Origin: an uncultured Veillonella sp.
Lineage (GTDB): Bacteria; Bacillota; Negativicutes; Veillonellales; Veillonellaceae
Direction: 5' to 3'
DNA length: 64,000 nt
Assembly: GCA_902477915.1 (NCBI GenBank)
Contig: CABSJA010000002.1
Span: 1 to 64,000 of the forward strand
How positions within the stretch are numbered: the stretch's first letter is position 1; every line of letters begins with the position of its first letter. Shown here one piece after another: positions 27,732-37,002 of the stretch. Below the pieces are notes generated by a model. The model was not told the origin of the DNA. It searched no databases and was given only the letters and a program-made list of their open reading frames with translations. Position numbers and translations under genes: made by a program.

Positions 27732-28985
27732 TTATAGTAACAATAGCATAATCACTACTGTAGCAATAATACATGGAACAGCATTACGTTTCGCCATTTC
27801 CATAGGGTTAATACCTGCAAGGCCGGCAATGATAATACCTGCACCTGCTACTGGACTCATACTACGACCGATACCAGCACCTAATTGAGCCATGGAGCCG
27901 AGTTGCATAATACCATAGCCAAAGTCTGCTGCATGCGGTGTTACCGCACCGTTAAAGGCAAGAGCTGCTGCATTACCAGAACCAGAAATAACAGCCAATA
28001 AGAATGGACCAAAGGCAGCACCGATTTGAGCAATTTGTTGAGAGTTCTTCATGCCATCAATGAGTGCACTTGTAAGGCCGATGTACTGCATACCAGCTGT
28101 AAAGCACGCCGCTGCAGCCATAAGACCTACTACATCGCACATGCCATCGCCAGTACCACGGAAGAATTTCTTAACTGCATCTGTTACATTAGGTCGTACC
28201 GCAATAATGCCGATAGCCGTACCAATTAACATGGATACAGGAACGGAAATCTCTGGAATCACTGCTACTTGTTTACTACCAAGTACGAGTAATACAAGCG
28301 GAATGATTGGGATGATGGCATATAAGTAATTTACCTTGAATTCTTTGCCTTCTTCTTCGTTAGCATCTTTCAATACATATCCTGTATGTTCCTTCTTAAC
28401 GATAGCTACGATATTGAGCAAGATAGCTGCTACTACAATACCAATAATGGCTTGCATAGAGAAGCTCGCAATAACGGTCATTACGTCTTCACCGGCTAGT
28501 TGTGCTACTTGCGGATTAAACATAAGGCCTGGGCTCAATGCACTACCCCAAGTACCTAAGAAAATGGCAGAACCTGCCATTGCAGGATGCACACCAGAAC
28601 GAATAAGAGCAGGAATTAATAATGCGCCTACAGCAGCTGCACAGCCCGCTGCAGTAGGCAACGCAATATTGATCAAGAATGTAATAATAACAGCACCAGG
28701 AATGATGATTTTAGTCATCTTTTTAAGGCCTGCAGAGATGAAATATACCATGTGCTCTGTACATTTTGTATATTCCATAACATAACTAAAACCAAGTACT
28801 GTACAAATGGTTGGGACAAGACCTGGATTTGTAAGTTCTTTTACAAAGGCTGTCGTACCAGCACCAAGCTGCCCACCAATAAAGCACATTAACAAGCCCG
28901 ACAACAATAGAACGAGCCGTGTTTCAAACTGTTTAATAATGGCGATAAACGTCGCCACTACAATAACAATACCAGCAATAACCAT
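27732..28985 (-). CDS. DcuC-family C4-dicarboxylate transporter
   Basis: This 417-residue inner-membrane protein is hydrophobic throughout, with segments such as LPTAAGCAAAVGALLIPALI and PLVLLVLGSKQVAVIP. The arrangement fits DcuC-type anaerobic C4-dicarboxylate carriers (succinate efflux or fumarate/succinate exchange). GGAGAG precedes ATG 28985. It is the third gene after two amidohydrolases on the same strand, with gaps of 132 and 154 bases and no terminator seen, so it may instead move a product of those hydrolases. Substrate uncertain. Confidence 0.82.
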   Translation of the reverse strand: MVIAGIVIVVATFIAIIKQFETRLVLLLSGLLMCFIGGQLGAGTTAFVKELTNPGLVPTICTVLGFSYVMEYTKCTEHMVYFISAGLKKMTKIIIPGAVIITFLINIALPTAAGCAAAVGALLIPALIRSGVHPAMAGSAIFLGTWGSALSPGLMFNPQVAQLAGEDVMTVIASFSMQAIIGIVVAAILLNIVAIVKKEHTGYVLKDANEEEGKEFKVNYLYAIIPIIPLVLLVLGSKQVAVIPEISVPVSMLIGTAIGIIAVRPNVTDAVKKFFRGTGDGMCDVVGLMAAAACFTAGMQYIGLTSALIDGMKNSQQIAQIGAAFGPFLLAVISGSGNAAALAFNGAVTPHAADFGYGIMQLGSMAQLGAGIGRSMSPVAGAGIIIAGLAGINPMEMAKRNAVPCIIATVVIMLLLL

Positions 28986-29139
28986 AATCTCTCCAATCCG
29001 GGTATTCCCAACAAACAGAAAATATTCTCTACCATTCTATTACGGAATACACCCTTCTAACCACGTAAATATAATGTCTTAGCTAATTAACACAGATCTA
29101 ACCAGATTATATCTAATACCATATTCCACAGCACTCAAC

Positions 29140-30384
29140 CTAATTAATTTCAGTACTTTCTAAGCTAAGTTTTCTAAGTACTGTATCCAATACCTTAGCG
29201 CCTGTAGTGATATCATCCATATCCGCAAATTCAGCCGGATTATGACTAATACCTTCACGACATGGGATAAAAATCATTCCCGTTGGAACATCATCGGCCC
29301 AGTGCATAGCATCATGACCAGCACCGCTTGGCATGGTCATATAGTCTACACCTACAGACTTAACAGCCTCTTCGATTTCTCGAATCATAGCTGGATGCAT
29401 CGCTACAGGATGATCCTGTGCAATAGGCTCAATCGTATAGGATAAGCCTCGTTTTTCCGCAATAACATCAATAAATTCCTTAATGAGGGTAACTACAGAA
29501 TCACGGGCCACCTTAGAAATACTGCGAATATCTACACCAAGTTTAACCGCCCCAGGGATAACGTTCATCGCGCCCGGTGTTACCTCCACAACACCAACTG
29601 TGCCCACCACTGGAGGCTCCTCTTGCATGGATGCAATCTCCTCAATACCGAGGATTATTTTTGAAGCCCCACATAAGGCATCATGACGCAAATTCATTGG
29701 CGTAGCACCACTATGGTCCGCATTGCCACGAATGGTTACATAGAACCGCTCTGGTGCGGCAATACCAGTTACAACGCCGATGGGTTTTGCTTCATGCTCT
29801 AGCACCTTACCTTGTTCGATATGTATTTCAGTGAAAGACTTTACAGGTCGTTTATATTCCATATGCTCAATAGCATCGGGATTTAAATTACGACCTTTCA
29901 ACGCATCATACAAGGACACACCTTGTTTATCTACTAAGCGTTGTAAATCTTGCAATGTCAATTCACCGCGCATAGCCTTACTACCTAATGTAGCAGCTCC
30001 AAAGCGACTAGACTCTTCACACATAAAGTCCACCACTGCAATGGTATGGTCATGTTCAAAATCATCATCTGTCATACTGCAAATCGCTTCAATAGCAGAC
30101 AATACACCCACAACACCATCATAATTGCCCCCATTCGGTACACTGTCCGTATGAGAACCAACCATAACAATCGGTAACTCAGGATTCTTGCCAACTTTAT
30201 AGCCTATAACATTCCCGAAACCATCAGTTTCCACTGTGAGTCCCGCCTCAGTCATACGGTCAATAATATATTGGCGTCCCTTCCAGTCTGCGTCGGTGAA
30301 AGCTAGACGATTAATACCCTCACCAGGTGCAGTAAACTGTGCCATAACTTCAAAATCTTTAGCTAAACGCTCTCGTTGAATCAT
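29140..30384 (-). CDS. Zn-dependent amidohydrolase, N-carbamoyl-amino acid hydrolase / allantoate amidohydrolase type
   Basis: This 414-residue M20-like binuclear metalloenzyme belongs to the group with L-carbamoylases, ureidopropionases and allantoate amidohydrolases. Metal ligands are visible in GSHTDSVPNGGNYDGVVGVL, CEESSRFG and HIEQGKVLE, with later blocks PSGAGHDAMHWA and GISHNPAEF. ATG 30384 has GAGGTG upstream; a GTG 12 bases earlier would contain that site. It is flanked by an AbgA-like hydrolase and a DcuC-like carrier. The natural substrate is not determinable. Confidence 0.88.
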   Translation of the reverse strand: MIQRERLAKDFEVMAQFTAPGEGINRLAFTDADWKGRQYIIDRMTEAGLTVETDGFGNVIGYKVGKNPELPIVMVGSHTDSVPNGGNYDGVVGVLSAIEAICSMTDDDFEHDHTIAVVDFMCEESSRFGAATLGSKAMRGELTLQDLQRLVDKQGVSLYDALKGRNLNPDAIEHMEYKRPVKSFTEIHIEQGKVLEHEAKPIGVVTGIAAPERFYVTIRGNADHSGATPMNLRHDALCGASKIILGIEEIASMQEEPPVVGTVGVVEVTPGAMNVIPGAVKLGVDIRSISKVARDSVVTLIKEFIDVIAEKRGLSYTIEPIAQDHPVAMHPAMIREIEEAVKSVGVDYMTMPSGAGHDAMHWADDVPTGMIFIPCREGISHNPAEFADMDDITTGAKVLDTVLRKLSLESTEIN

Positions 30385-30516
30385 ATAACACCTCACAATC
30401 TAATACTCATATTACATCTAATATATAGCACACTATACATATTTCGATGCATACATCTATATAGTTATGTACCTATAGTTTAGATGTATGCATCACAATA
30501 TCTGAATCAATATATC

Positions 30517-31812
30517 CTATTTTAAATAGTGAGTAGCAATTGTACCTAACGCAACAATGCCATTTAACATATCTTCTTCATCAATATCGAATAATGGATT
30601 ATGATGAGGTGCTTTAATAGCAGAGCCTAATACCATATATGTTGCTCGACCACCACGATCAATTACACGGTTCAAGAAGTATGCACAATCTTCACTACCG
30701 CCACCGCTATAATCAAAAGGTACCTCTTTAAAGATCCCCAATGGTTCAATGATAGATTGTACTTCACGAGCTAAATCATCGCTAATACGACCAGCTGGTG
30801 TTTCGCCTTGTTTTGTAATTTCAAATGTACAGTCATGCATTTCTGCAGCGCCTTTAATAATAGTTTTAGTGCGTTCAATCATGTAGTCATTGATTTCGGT
30901 AGTAGCACCGCGCGTTTCTAATTTAAGAACTGCTACATCAGGTGTAACATTGCGACCTGTACCACTTTCAAAAACGCCTACATTCATACGAGATGCACCT
31001 TGGCTATGACGGGCAATAGCTTGTAAGTTAAGAACTGCTGTACAGCCTGCAAGCATAGCATTTTGAGCCTTTTCTGGAGAACCACCAGCATGAGCAGAAT
31101 AGCCATGGAACACAGCATCGAGTTTCGTAGTCGCCAAGAAACCATGATCACTACAAGCAAAGCAATTGGATAGATTTTCATTAAAGCCAATATGCATGCC
31201 AAACATCAAGTCTACGTCATCAACTACGCCAGCCTCTACCATCGCTTTAGCACCACGTACACCTTCCTCAGCAGGTTGGAAGATAAGTTTGATAGTACCT
31301 TTTAATCCATCCTTATGTGTCGCTATATATTCTGCAAGGCCAAGGCCCATTGTCATATGTGTATCATGACCACAAGCATGCATAGCCTTATCGTGGCGAG
31401 AACGGAAACCAATCTTAGCAGGAATATGGTTAGATGCTTTAGATTCGATAACATCATTAGAATCCATATCTGCACGGAATGCCACAACAGGACCATCATC
31501 ACTGAACTTCATTGTTGCTACGATGGCTGTTTTACCATAGCCCATTTTTTCTACGAGCTCAGGATCAGCACCTTCATCCATAGCACGAGCCATAGCTGCT
31601 TTCATAGCCTCTTCGCTAGGCAAGCCCATACGAGAGTCTAAATCGAGTACCTCTGCACCAAGTGCCACATCATAACCTAAAGCAATTAACTTTTCAGCTA
31701 CTTTAGAAGCAGAACGATATTCGAGCCAAGCTGGCTCTGGATACATATGAAAATCACGACGCATAGCGATAAAATCATCACGTCGTTGTTGTACGAAATC
31801 TTTTACAGACAT
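30517..31812 (-). CDS. M20-family amidohydrolase, AbgA-like
   Basis: This 431-residue zinc hydrolase resembles the A subunit of p-aminobenzoyl-glutamate hydrolase and related aminoacylases. Motifs are FRRDFHMYPEPAW-like (RRDFHMYPEPAWLEYRSA) at the N terminus, ADMDSN, HACGHDTHMTMGLGLAEYI, QPAEEGVRGAKAMV and SGGGSEDCAYF. The insertion after residue 55 (LDSRMGLPSEEAMKAAMARA) is typical of the AbgA branch. TAGGAGG precedes ATG 31812. It heads a probable unit with the hydrolase at 29140 and the DcuC-like carrier. Confidence 0.88.
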   Translation of the reverse strand: MSVKDFVQQRRDDFIAMRRDFHMYPEPAWLEYRSASKVAEKLIALGYDVALGAEVLDLDSRMGLPSEEAMKAAMARAMDEGADPELVEKMGYGKTAIVATMKFSDDGPVVAFRADMDSNDVIESKASNHIPAKIGFRSRHDKAMHACGHDTHMTMGLGLAEYIATHKDGLKGTIKLIFQPAEEGVRGAKAMVEAGVVDDVDLMFGMHIGFNENLSNCFACSDHGFLATTKLDAVFHGYSAHAGGSPEKAQNAMLAGCTAVLNLQAIARHSQGASRMNVGVFESGTGRNVTPDVAVLKLETRGATTEINDYMIERTKTIIKGAAEMHDCTFEITKQGETPAGRISDDLAREVQSIIEPLGIFKEVPFDYSGGGSEDCAYFLNRVIDRGGRATYMVLGSAIKAPHHNPLFDIDEEDMLNGIVALGTIATHYLK

Positions 31813-31839
31813 AGGAACCTCCTAAAAATTAATTAGTAC

Positions 31840-31878
31840 TTACCTATTAACTATATGAATAGATAGGTAAATAGTCAA
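31840..31878 (-). promoter_or_regulatory. Promoter of the amidohydrolase unit with TTACCTAT dyad
   Basis: On the minus strand TTGACT (31878-31873), a 17-base spacer and TATAGT (31855-31850) form a good promoter. An 8-base inverted repeat TTACCTAT (31840-31847) / ATAGGTAA (31863-31870) covers the -10 element and spacer, as expected of an operator. Confidence 0.7.
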
Positions 31879-32010
31879 TAAAATAGGTCATGTATACAAA
31901 ATTTACATAAACACTGCTATATTTACATAGATGACATTCTCTACATAGAGCTGCAACAAGTAGAGTTATTATTCAAGGCAGTCTTAACAAAATATATTGT
32001 TTTACAACCA

Positions 32011-32062
32011 CAAAAAAGACACATATATCACGGAGCTACATCTCATGATTTATGTGTCTTTA
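32011..32062 (-). terminator. Terminator after the EamA pair
   Basis: On the minus strand GACACATAAATCATGAG and CTCCGTGATATATGTGTC form a hairpin followed by TTTTTTG, 25 bases after the stop at 32087. Confidence 0.85.
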
Positions 32063-32086
32063 TGTATCTATATATGTTCTTTTTAT

Positions 32087-33028
32087 CTAGTTAATTTCTG
32101 TTTTATTCAGTTTTTTTAGTACTTCTCGTTTGATTTGTCGTTGTCGATCCCAGGCGATAATGAATACGGTAGCAATAATACAAATCATACCTATAATTCC
32201 GATAAAGGTAAATTCATTCCCTAATAAGGCCCAGCCAAATAAAGCGGCTGAAATCGGTTCCAACGAAGAAAGTATAGAGCCTTGTACGGCACCAATCCGT
32301 CGCACCCCTTCAATATAAGCATTAAAGGATACAACTGTTCCCAGTATAATAATGGCGAATAATCCAAGCCATGTCATTCCATCCCAAATTGCTTCAGAAT
32401 CGATTTGTTGGAACATAGCTAACGAAATAAATCCACAGATAAACATGGCAAAACCCACAATCGATGTAGTGCCATATTTCTTTAATAGCTCAATAGGTTG
32501 CAATGTATAGACACAGATGCTGGCTGCAGAAATGAGTCCCCACAGTAAAGCTTCACCATTAATATTGGCAATATCTAATCCATCTTGTGAAACAATACAT
32601 ACCGTACCAACCATAGCTAATACAACACAACCAGTCTCTGGAATAGACGGCTTTTTAAAGTATCGTAGGAAGAGATAAATAATAATCAACGTTGGCGCTA
32701 CATATTGAAGTACCGTAGCAACACCAACCCCAGAAATAGCGATGGCTCTAAAGTACGTGTACTGCGCTAAAGCGATGCCAAGAACACCGAAGATGAGCAA
32801 TTTACTAAAGTCTTTTTTATTTTTAAAAATATCAAAGATGCACATCCCATCTTGCATATAGGCCAATATAATCGTCAAGAACCCTGCCACGAGCAGCCGA
32901 ACCTCTAGTAGCCACTCTACATTCAAGTGTTTTGCCCCTTCCAGATATTGTACAGATGTACCTGAAAGGCCCCAAAACAAGGCTCCTAGAATGGCTAGCG
33001 CCATGCCGATCCACTGTTTCTCCCCCAT
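32087..33028 (-). CDS. EamA/DMT-family transporter (copy 1)
   Basis: This 313-residue inner-membrane protein has about ten hydrophobic segments arranged as two EamA repeats. Typical blocks are ALFWGLSGTSVQYL at the N terminus, VATVLQYVAPTLIIIYLFLR, and IGAVQGSILSSLEPISAALF-like sequence in the second half. GGAGG precedes ATG 33028. It is about 90 bases downstream of a close paralogue (33121), so it is a tandem duplication. EamA proteins export or import metabolites; the substrate is unknown. Confidence 0.9.
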   Translation of the reverse strand: MGEKQWIGMALAILGALFWGLSGTSVQYLEGAKHLNVEWLLEVRLLVAGFLTIILAYMQDGMCIFDIFKNKKDFSKLLIFGVLGIALAQYTYFRAIAISGVGVATVLQYVAPTLIIIYLFLRYFKKPSIPETGCVVLAMVGTVCIVSQDGLDIANINGEALLWGLISAASICVYTLQPIELLKKYGTTSIVGFAMFICGFISLAMFQQIDSEAIWDGMTWLGLFAIIILGTVVSFNAYIEGVRRIGAVQGSILSSLEPISAALFGWALLGNEFTFIGIIGMICIIATVFIIAWDRQRQIKREVLKKLNKTEIN

Positions 33029-33120
33029 CTAATTCCTCCATCTAATGCGACATTAAAATACTATAACATCATAACAAAGAGGCCTCTAAACCGCAATATA
33101 CAGCAAAGAGACCTCAATTA

Positions 33121-34014
33121 TTAATTACGTTTTTCAAGAGCAATAATAATAACAGTAGCGATGATCATAGCCATGCCAATTAGACCTAATGCACTAAATT
33201 GGTTGTCTAAAAATGCCCATCCAAAGAAAGCCGCCGAAATCGGTTCAATAGATGACAAGATGGATCCTGGTACAGCGCCTATGCGTTTAACCCCTTCTAA
33301 ATAAGCATTAAAGGATACGATAGTTCCAAGAAAGACAACATTGAAACAGCCAATAACGGTCCATACATCCCACAAAGCATAAGAATTTGGTTGGTGGAAC
33401 AAGATAGCTGCCACAATACCACTGAGGAGCATGCCAAAGCCTACAATTGGTAAGGTCCCATATTTATATAGTAAATCTACAGGAGAAACACTATATACAG
33501 CGACGCCCACAGCAGACAAGAGCCCCCATACGAGCACTGCAAGAGGGAAGCTTTCAAAAGAAAAGCCATCATTCCCCATCAAACAAATCGTACCTACCAA
33601 GGCCAATATAACGGAAATAATCTCCCCTTTAGAGGGCCGTTTACCATAACGTGCTAGCATGTAAATAATAATCATGGATGGCGCCAAGTATTGGAGTACC
33701 GTCGCAATACCAGCTCCAGCTAAAGCAATGGATTTAAAATATGTATATTGGCACAAGGCCATACCAAATACACCAAAAACGATAAGTCCTACTGTATCTT
33801 TCAAATTACGAAAGACATCAAAGATAGAATTACCATACTTAAACCATGCATAGACAACGGTTAATAATCCTGCTGTAATTAATCGCATGGTGACTAGCCA
33901 TTCTAAGTTCATATCCCTAAAGTTGCTTAGGAACTGTACTGAAGCACCTGATACGCCCCATAAAACAGCACCTAATAGGGTTAGTAAAACACCTATAACT
34001 TCGTATCGATTCAT
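33121..34014 (-). CDS. EamA/DMT-family transporter (copy 2)
   Basis: This 297-residue paralogue of the protein at 32087 has the same order of blocks (GAVLWGVSGASVQFL, ATVLQYLAPSMIIIYML, PGSILSSIEPISAAFFGWAF). It ends with a short basic tail (ALEKRN). Its start lies 4 bases after the stop of the YhcH-like gene, so the two are translationally coupled and probably functionally linked. The ribosome binding site is weak (AGGCGAG), which fits coupling. Confidence 0.9.
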   Translation of the reverse strand: MNRYEVIGVLLTLLGAVLWGVSGASVQFLSNFRDMNLEWLVTMRLITAGLLTVVYAWFKYGNSIFDVFRNLKDTVGLIVFGVFGMALCQYTYFKSIALAGAGIATVLQYLAPSMIIIYMLARYGKRPSKGEIISVILALVGTICLMGNDGFSFESFPLAVLVWGLLSAVGVAVYSVSPVDLLYKYGTLPIVGFGMLLSGIVAAILFHQPNSYALWDVWTVIGCFNVVFLGTIVSFNAYLEGVKRIGAVPGSILSSIEPISAAFFGWAFLDNQFSALGLIGMAMIIATVIIIALEKRN

Positions 34015-34018
34015 AGGA

Positions 34019-34495
34019 TTACTCGCCTAAGAGATCAACGTGCACTTTTACAACAACCTTACGGATTTTAATAGGCTTATCATTAACCGCTAATAGTGGT
34101 CTATGGATATCAGATGGGAAGAATACCGTATAATACCCTTCCGGGCAGTGGATGTGCCCTTCATCAATGGCTTCATTTGGATAGAAATAGCAATCTCGTT
34201 CTGGATAGGATTCTAGCGGTTTAACAAGGCCTTTATCTACGAAAAAGCCCATATTTTCTTCGCCGCTCACCATAAATTGAATATCTACATAGTTGCGATG
34301 AGATTCAGGTTTTGTAGTTTCAAATAGCTTGGTTTCTACATCGTCCACATTAGCATACATCATGTCACCTTCAATGGCATGACGACCGCCTGGCAATGCT
34401 TTCAAATCTGTATTCTTTAAAAAATCTAAAGCTCGTACGATAGCTTTAGGATAGCCCATTTTTGTATAATCTGCAGTAATGCTAGAGAAAAACAT
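34019..34495 (-). CDS. YhcH/YjgK/YiaL-family (DUF386) protein
   Basis: This 158-residue cytosolic cupin-like protein belongs to a family found in sugar and sialic acid gene clusters, in which some members act as anomerases. Seen motifs are GRHAIEGDMMYANV, KPESHRNYVDIQFMVSGEE and FFPSDIHRPLL, with metal-type His/Glu residues. I chose ATG 34495 because AAAGGA lies 6 bases upstream; a frame extending to 34648 would run through the terminator of the upstream gene and adds a hydrophobic, unrelated N terminus. Operon with two EamA transporters suggests handling of a sugar derivative. Confidence 0.88.
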   Translation of the reverse strand: MFFSSITADYTKMGYPKAIVRALDFLKNTDLKALPGGRHAIEGDMMYANVDDVETKLFETTKPESHRNYVDIQFMVSGEENMGFFVDKGLVKPLESYPERDCYFYPNEAIDEGHIHCPEGYYTVFFPSDIHRPLLAVNDKPIKIRKVVVKVHVDLLGE

Positions 34496-34801
34496 ATACG
34501 ATCCTTTCCCGATATATGGAAATAACACCTGATATATAAGCAATTTTATTACCTTTAATGTTAGCACATATATACATAAAGGACTAGCCATTATACGCTC
34601 TATATAAGGCACATATATAGTAAAGTATATATAGTAAAAGCCCTCCATACGCTACATATATGGAGGGCTCGTGTAAAATACTATTCAAATTTATGACTTA
34701 CGTCAATTGTTATGCTATTAAGTTGTTACGATATGCAATTATCTATTCAGTTGTAGTGATTCTAACTGTATTTGATACAGTACGTGGACATGGTCTTAAC
34801 T
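34496..34801. other. Intergenic region upstream of the YhcH-like gene
   Basis: This 306-base gap holds the terminator at 34635-34670 and, downstream of it on the minus strand, a perfect TATAAT (about 34591-34596) that may be the -10 element of the YhcH-EamA unit; no good -35 is visible. No further gene is seen. Confidence 0.4.
34635..34670 (-). terminator. Terminator after the EF-G paralogue
   Basis: On the minus strand AGCCCTCCATA and TATGGAGGGCT form a hairpin followed by TTTA, about 130 bases downstream of the EF-G-like stop. Confidence 0.7.
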
Positions 34802-36868
34802 TTATTCTTGAGTCTTATGAGCAGCGATAATTTCTTCCGCTTGCTTATGTGGAACCTCTTCATAAGTATAGAACTGACGGTTAAATACGCCTTGTCCTTG
34901 AGTGATAGAGCGCAATGCAGTCACATAATCGGCCATTTCAGCCAATGGTACTTGTGCTTTAACAACAGAAATACCTGTTCTTTCACTTTGTTCCATGCCT
35001 AATACACGACCTCGACGGCTATTTAAATCACCCATGATGTCGCCCATGAAAGCATCTGGTGCAAACACGTTAACTTCATAGATTGGTTCTAATAGGACTG
35101 GTTTCGCCTTAGGAATTACATCCTTGATAGCCTGTGACGTAGCTACTTTAAATGCTAACTCTGAGGAGTCTACGCTATGGTAAGATCCATCCAAGAGTGT
35201 CACTTGCACGCCAATCATAGGATATCCCGCAATTAAGCCTTTATCTAGGGTTTCTTTGGCACCCTTTTCCACTGCTGGTATGTATTGTTTAGGTACAGCA
35301 CCACCAAAGATTTTGTCTACGAATGCAAATTCGCTTCCATCGTATAATGGGTCCACTTGAATCTTAACGTGACCATATTGACCATGACCGCCACTTTGTT
35401 TCTTATATTTAGACTCGGTTTCAGCGGAGCCTTTAATGGTTTCGCGGTATGGAATATATGGAGTCACAAGTTTAGCTTGTACGCCATATTTACGATCCAT
35501 TTTGTTGAGGATATGCTCGAGATGAACCTCGCCCATACAATCGATTTGTAGTTGACGGGCCTCAGCATTTTTCACTACTACGCAAGTAGGATCTTCTTCT
35601 GCTACTTTTAGAACAGCACTAGCTAATTTTTCCTCCTCACCTTTTTTCACAGGTTCTAATGCTACTGTGTATAGAGGTTGAGGGAAACGGATAGCATCGT
35701 ATGTCACTTTAAAGTCAGGAGCAGTTAATGTATCGCCAGTCTTAGCATTAGCCAATTTTGGAATCACTACGATATCGCCAGCTTTAGCTGAGGATACAGG
35801 GATTTGTTGCTTCCCAATAAGGGTAACCATCTTGCCCCATTTTTCTTCTACACCTTGGTTTACATCATAAAGGCGATCGCCTTCTTTTAGTTCACCAGAG
35901 AAGATACGTACAAAGCTTTGTTTGCCTGCGAATGGGTCTAACAATGTTTTAAATACGAATGCAGTTAAAGGCTTATCTACATGTACTACACATTGTTCGC
36001 CGGTTTCCGCATCAGTTGCGGTCATCACTTTTTTAGTTGCATCCGGCATGTAACGGATCATACGATCCAATACTTGATCTAGGCCAATACGAGATGTGGC
36101 ACTGCCACACATGATTGGGCACACACGGCCACTAATCATCCCTTCACGCAAGCCTTGGCGAATTTCCTCTAAGGATAATTCTTCGCCTTCTAAATATTTT
36201 TCCAACAATTCATCGCTACCTTCAGCCGCGGCTTCTACGGTCATTTCCCGAATTTCTTGAGCCTTTTCGATAAGGTGAGCTGGTACAGCAATCTCTGTTG
36301 GTTGGCCGTCCTTGTAAGTAAACGCAGTCATTTTTGCTACGTCTACGACGCCTTCAAAGTTGGCGCCTTCACCGATAGGAATCTGCAATGGCATAATGCC
36401 TTTGCCAAATAATTCCCGCATTCTTTCAATAGTGCCAAAGAAATCAGCACCATCAACATCCATTTTATTGATAAATGCCATACGAGGCATTTGTAATTCA
36501 ACTGCATAATCCCATGCGCGAACTGTGTCAGTTTCTACACCAGATGTGGCGGATAGTACCATCAACATACCATCGCACGCACGCAAAGCGGCACGAACTT
36601 CACCATGGAATTCATTATAGCCTGGAGTATCTACGAAGTTAACCTTATGGTCATGCCATTCACATGGAGCCATGCCCAATTGGATTGTTACGTTACGTTT
36701 AATTTCTTCAGGTTCAAAGTCCATAATATGTTTATTGTCTTGGCCTTTACCTACGAAATCAACCGCACCAGAGGTTAACAACAAGGATTCAACAAGAGCT
36801 GTTTTACCTGCACCATCGTGGGAAACAACAGCAACGTTTCTAATTTTATCACTACTGTACTCTTTCAT
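34802..36868 (-). CDS. Elongation factor G-like GTPase (EF-G paralogue)
   Basis: This 688-residue translational GTPase has the EF-G domain order I-V. The G1 loop is SHDGAGKTALVES rather than the canonical AHxDAGKTT, G3 is DTPGYNEF, and G4 is NKMD. Domain IV shows GGHGQYGHVKIQ and domain V NVFAPDAFMGDIMGDLNSRR. The divergent P-loop and the switch region KRNVTIQLG mark it as the EF-G-like paralogue (FusA2 type), not the housekeeping copy. AAGGAGG precedes ATG 36868. It stands alone. It may act in ribosome recycling or stress translation, which is inference. Confidence 0.9.
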   Translation of the reverse strand: MKEYSSDKIRNVAVVSHDGAGKTALVESLLLTSGAVDFVGKGQDNKHIMDFEPEEIKRNVTIQLGMAPCEWHDHKVNFVDTPGYNEFHGEVRAALRACDGMLMVLSATSGVETDTVRAWDYAVELQMPRMAFINKMDVDGADFFGTIERMRELFGKGIMPLQIPIGEGANFEGVVDVAKMTAFTYKDGQPTEIAVPAHLIEKAQEIREMTVEAAAEGSDELLEKYLEGEELSLEEIRQGLREGMISGRVCPIMCGSATSRIGLDQVLDRMIRYMPDATKKVMTATDAETGEQCVVHVDKPLTAFVFKTLLDPFAGKQSFVRIFSGELKEGDRLYDVNQGVEEKWGKMVTLIGKQQIPVSSAKAGDIVVIPKLANAKTGDTLTAPDFKVTYDAIRFPQPLYTVALEPVKKGEEEKLASAVLKVAEEDPTCVVVKNAEARQLQIDCMGEVHLEHILNKMDRKYGVQAKLVTPYIPYRETIKGSAETESKYKKQSGGHGQYGHVKIQVDPLYDGSEFAFVDKIFGGAVPKQYIPAVEKGAKETLDKGLIAGYPMIGVQVTLLDGSYHSVDSSELAFKVATSQAIKDVIPKAKPVLLEPIYEVNVFAPDAFMGDIMGDLNSRRGRVLGMEQSERTGISVVKAQVPLAEMADYVTALRSITQGQGVFNRQFYTYEEVPHKQAEEIIAAHKTQE

Positions 36869-36929
36869 CGGAATCGCCTCCTTAATGGCAAATTACGGCT
36901 TTTGCTATTACATTTCGACACCCAAATAG

Positions 36930-36977
36930 AAAAGTCCTCTTTTTCCGAAAAATTTTATCAAAAAAAGAGGACTCTTT
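36930..36977 (-). terminator. Terminator after the YIP1-like gene
   Basis: On the minus strand AGTCCTCTTTTT and AAAAAGAGGACT flank a short AT-rich loop and are followed by TTT, 26 bases after the stop at 37003. Confidence 0.82.
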
Positions 36978-37002
36978 ATTAATATTAATTTATATATGAG
37001 TA

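Noticed and set aside
34496..34648. N-terminal extension of the YhcH-like gene
   Set aside because: The extension is hydrophobic, unlike the family, crosses a terminator and hides the AAAGGA site before ATG 34495.
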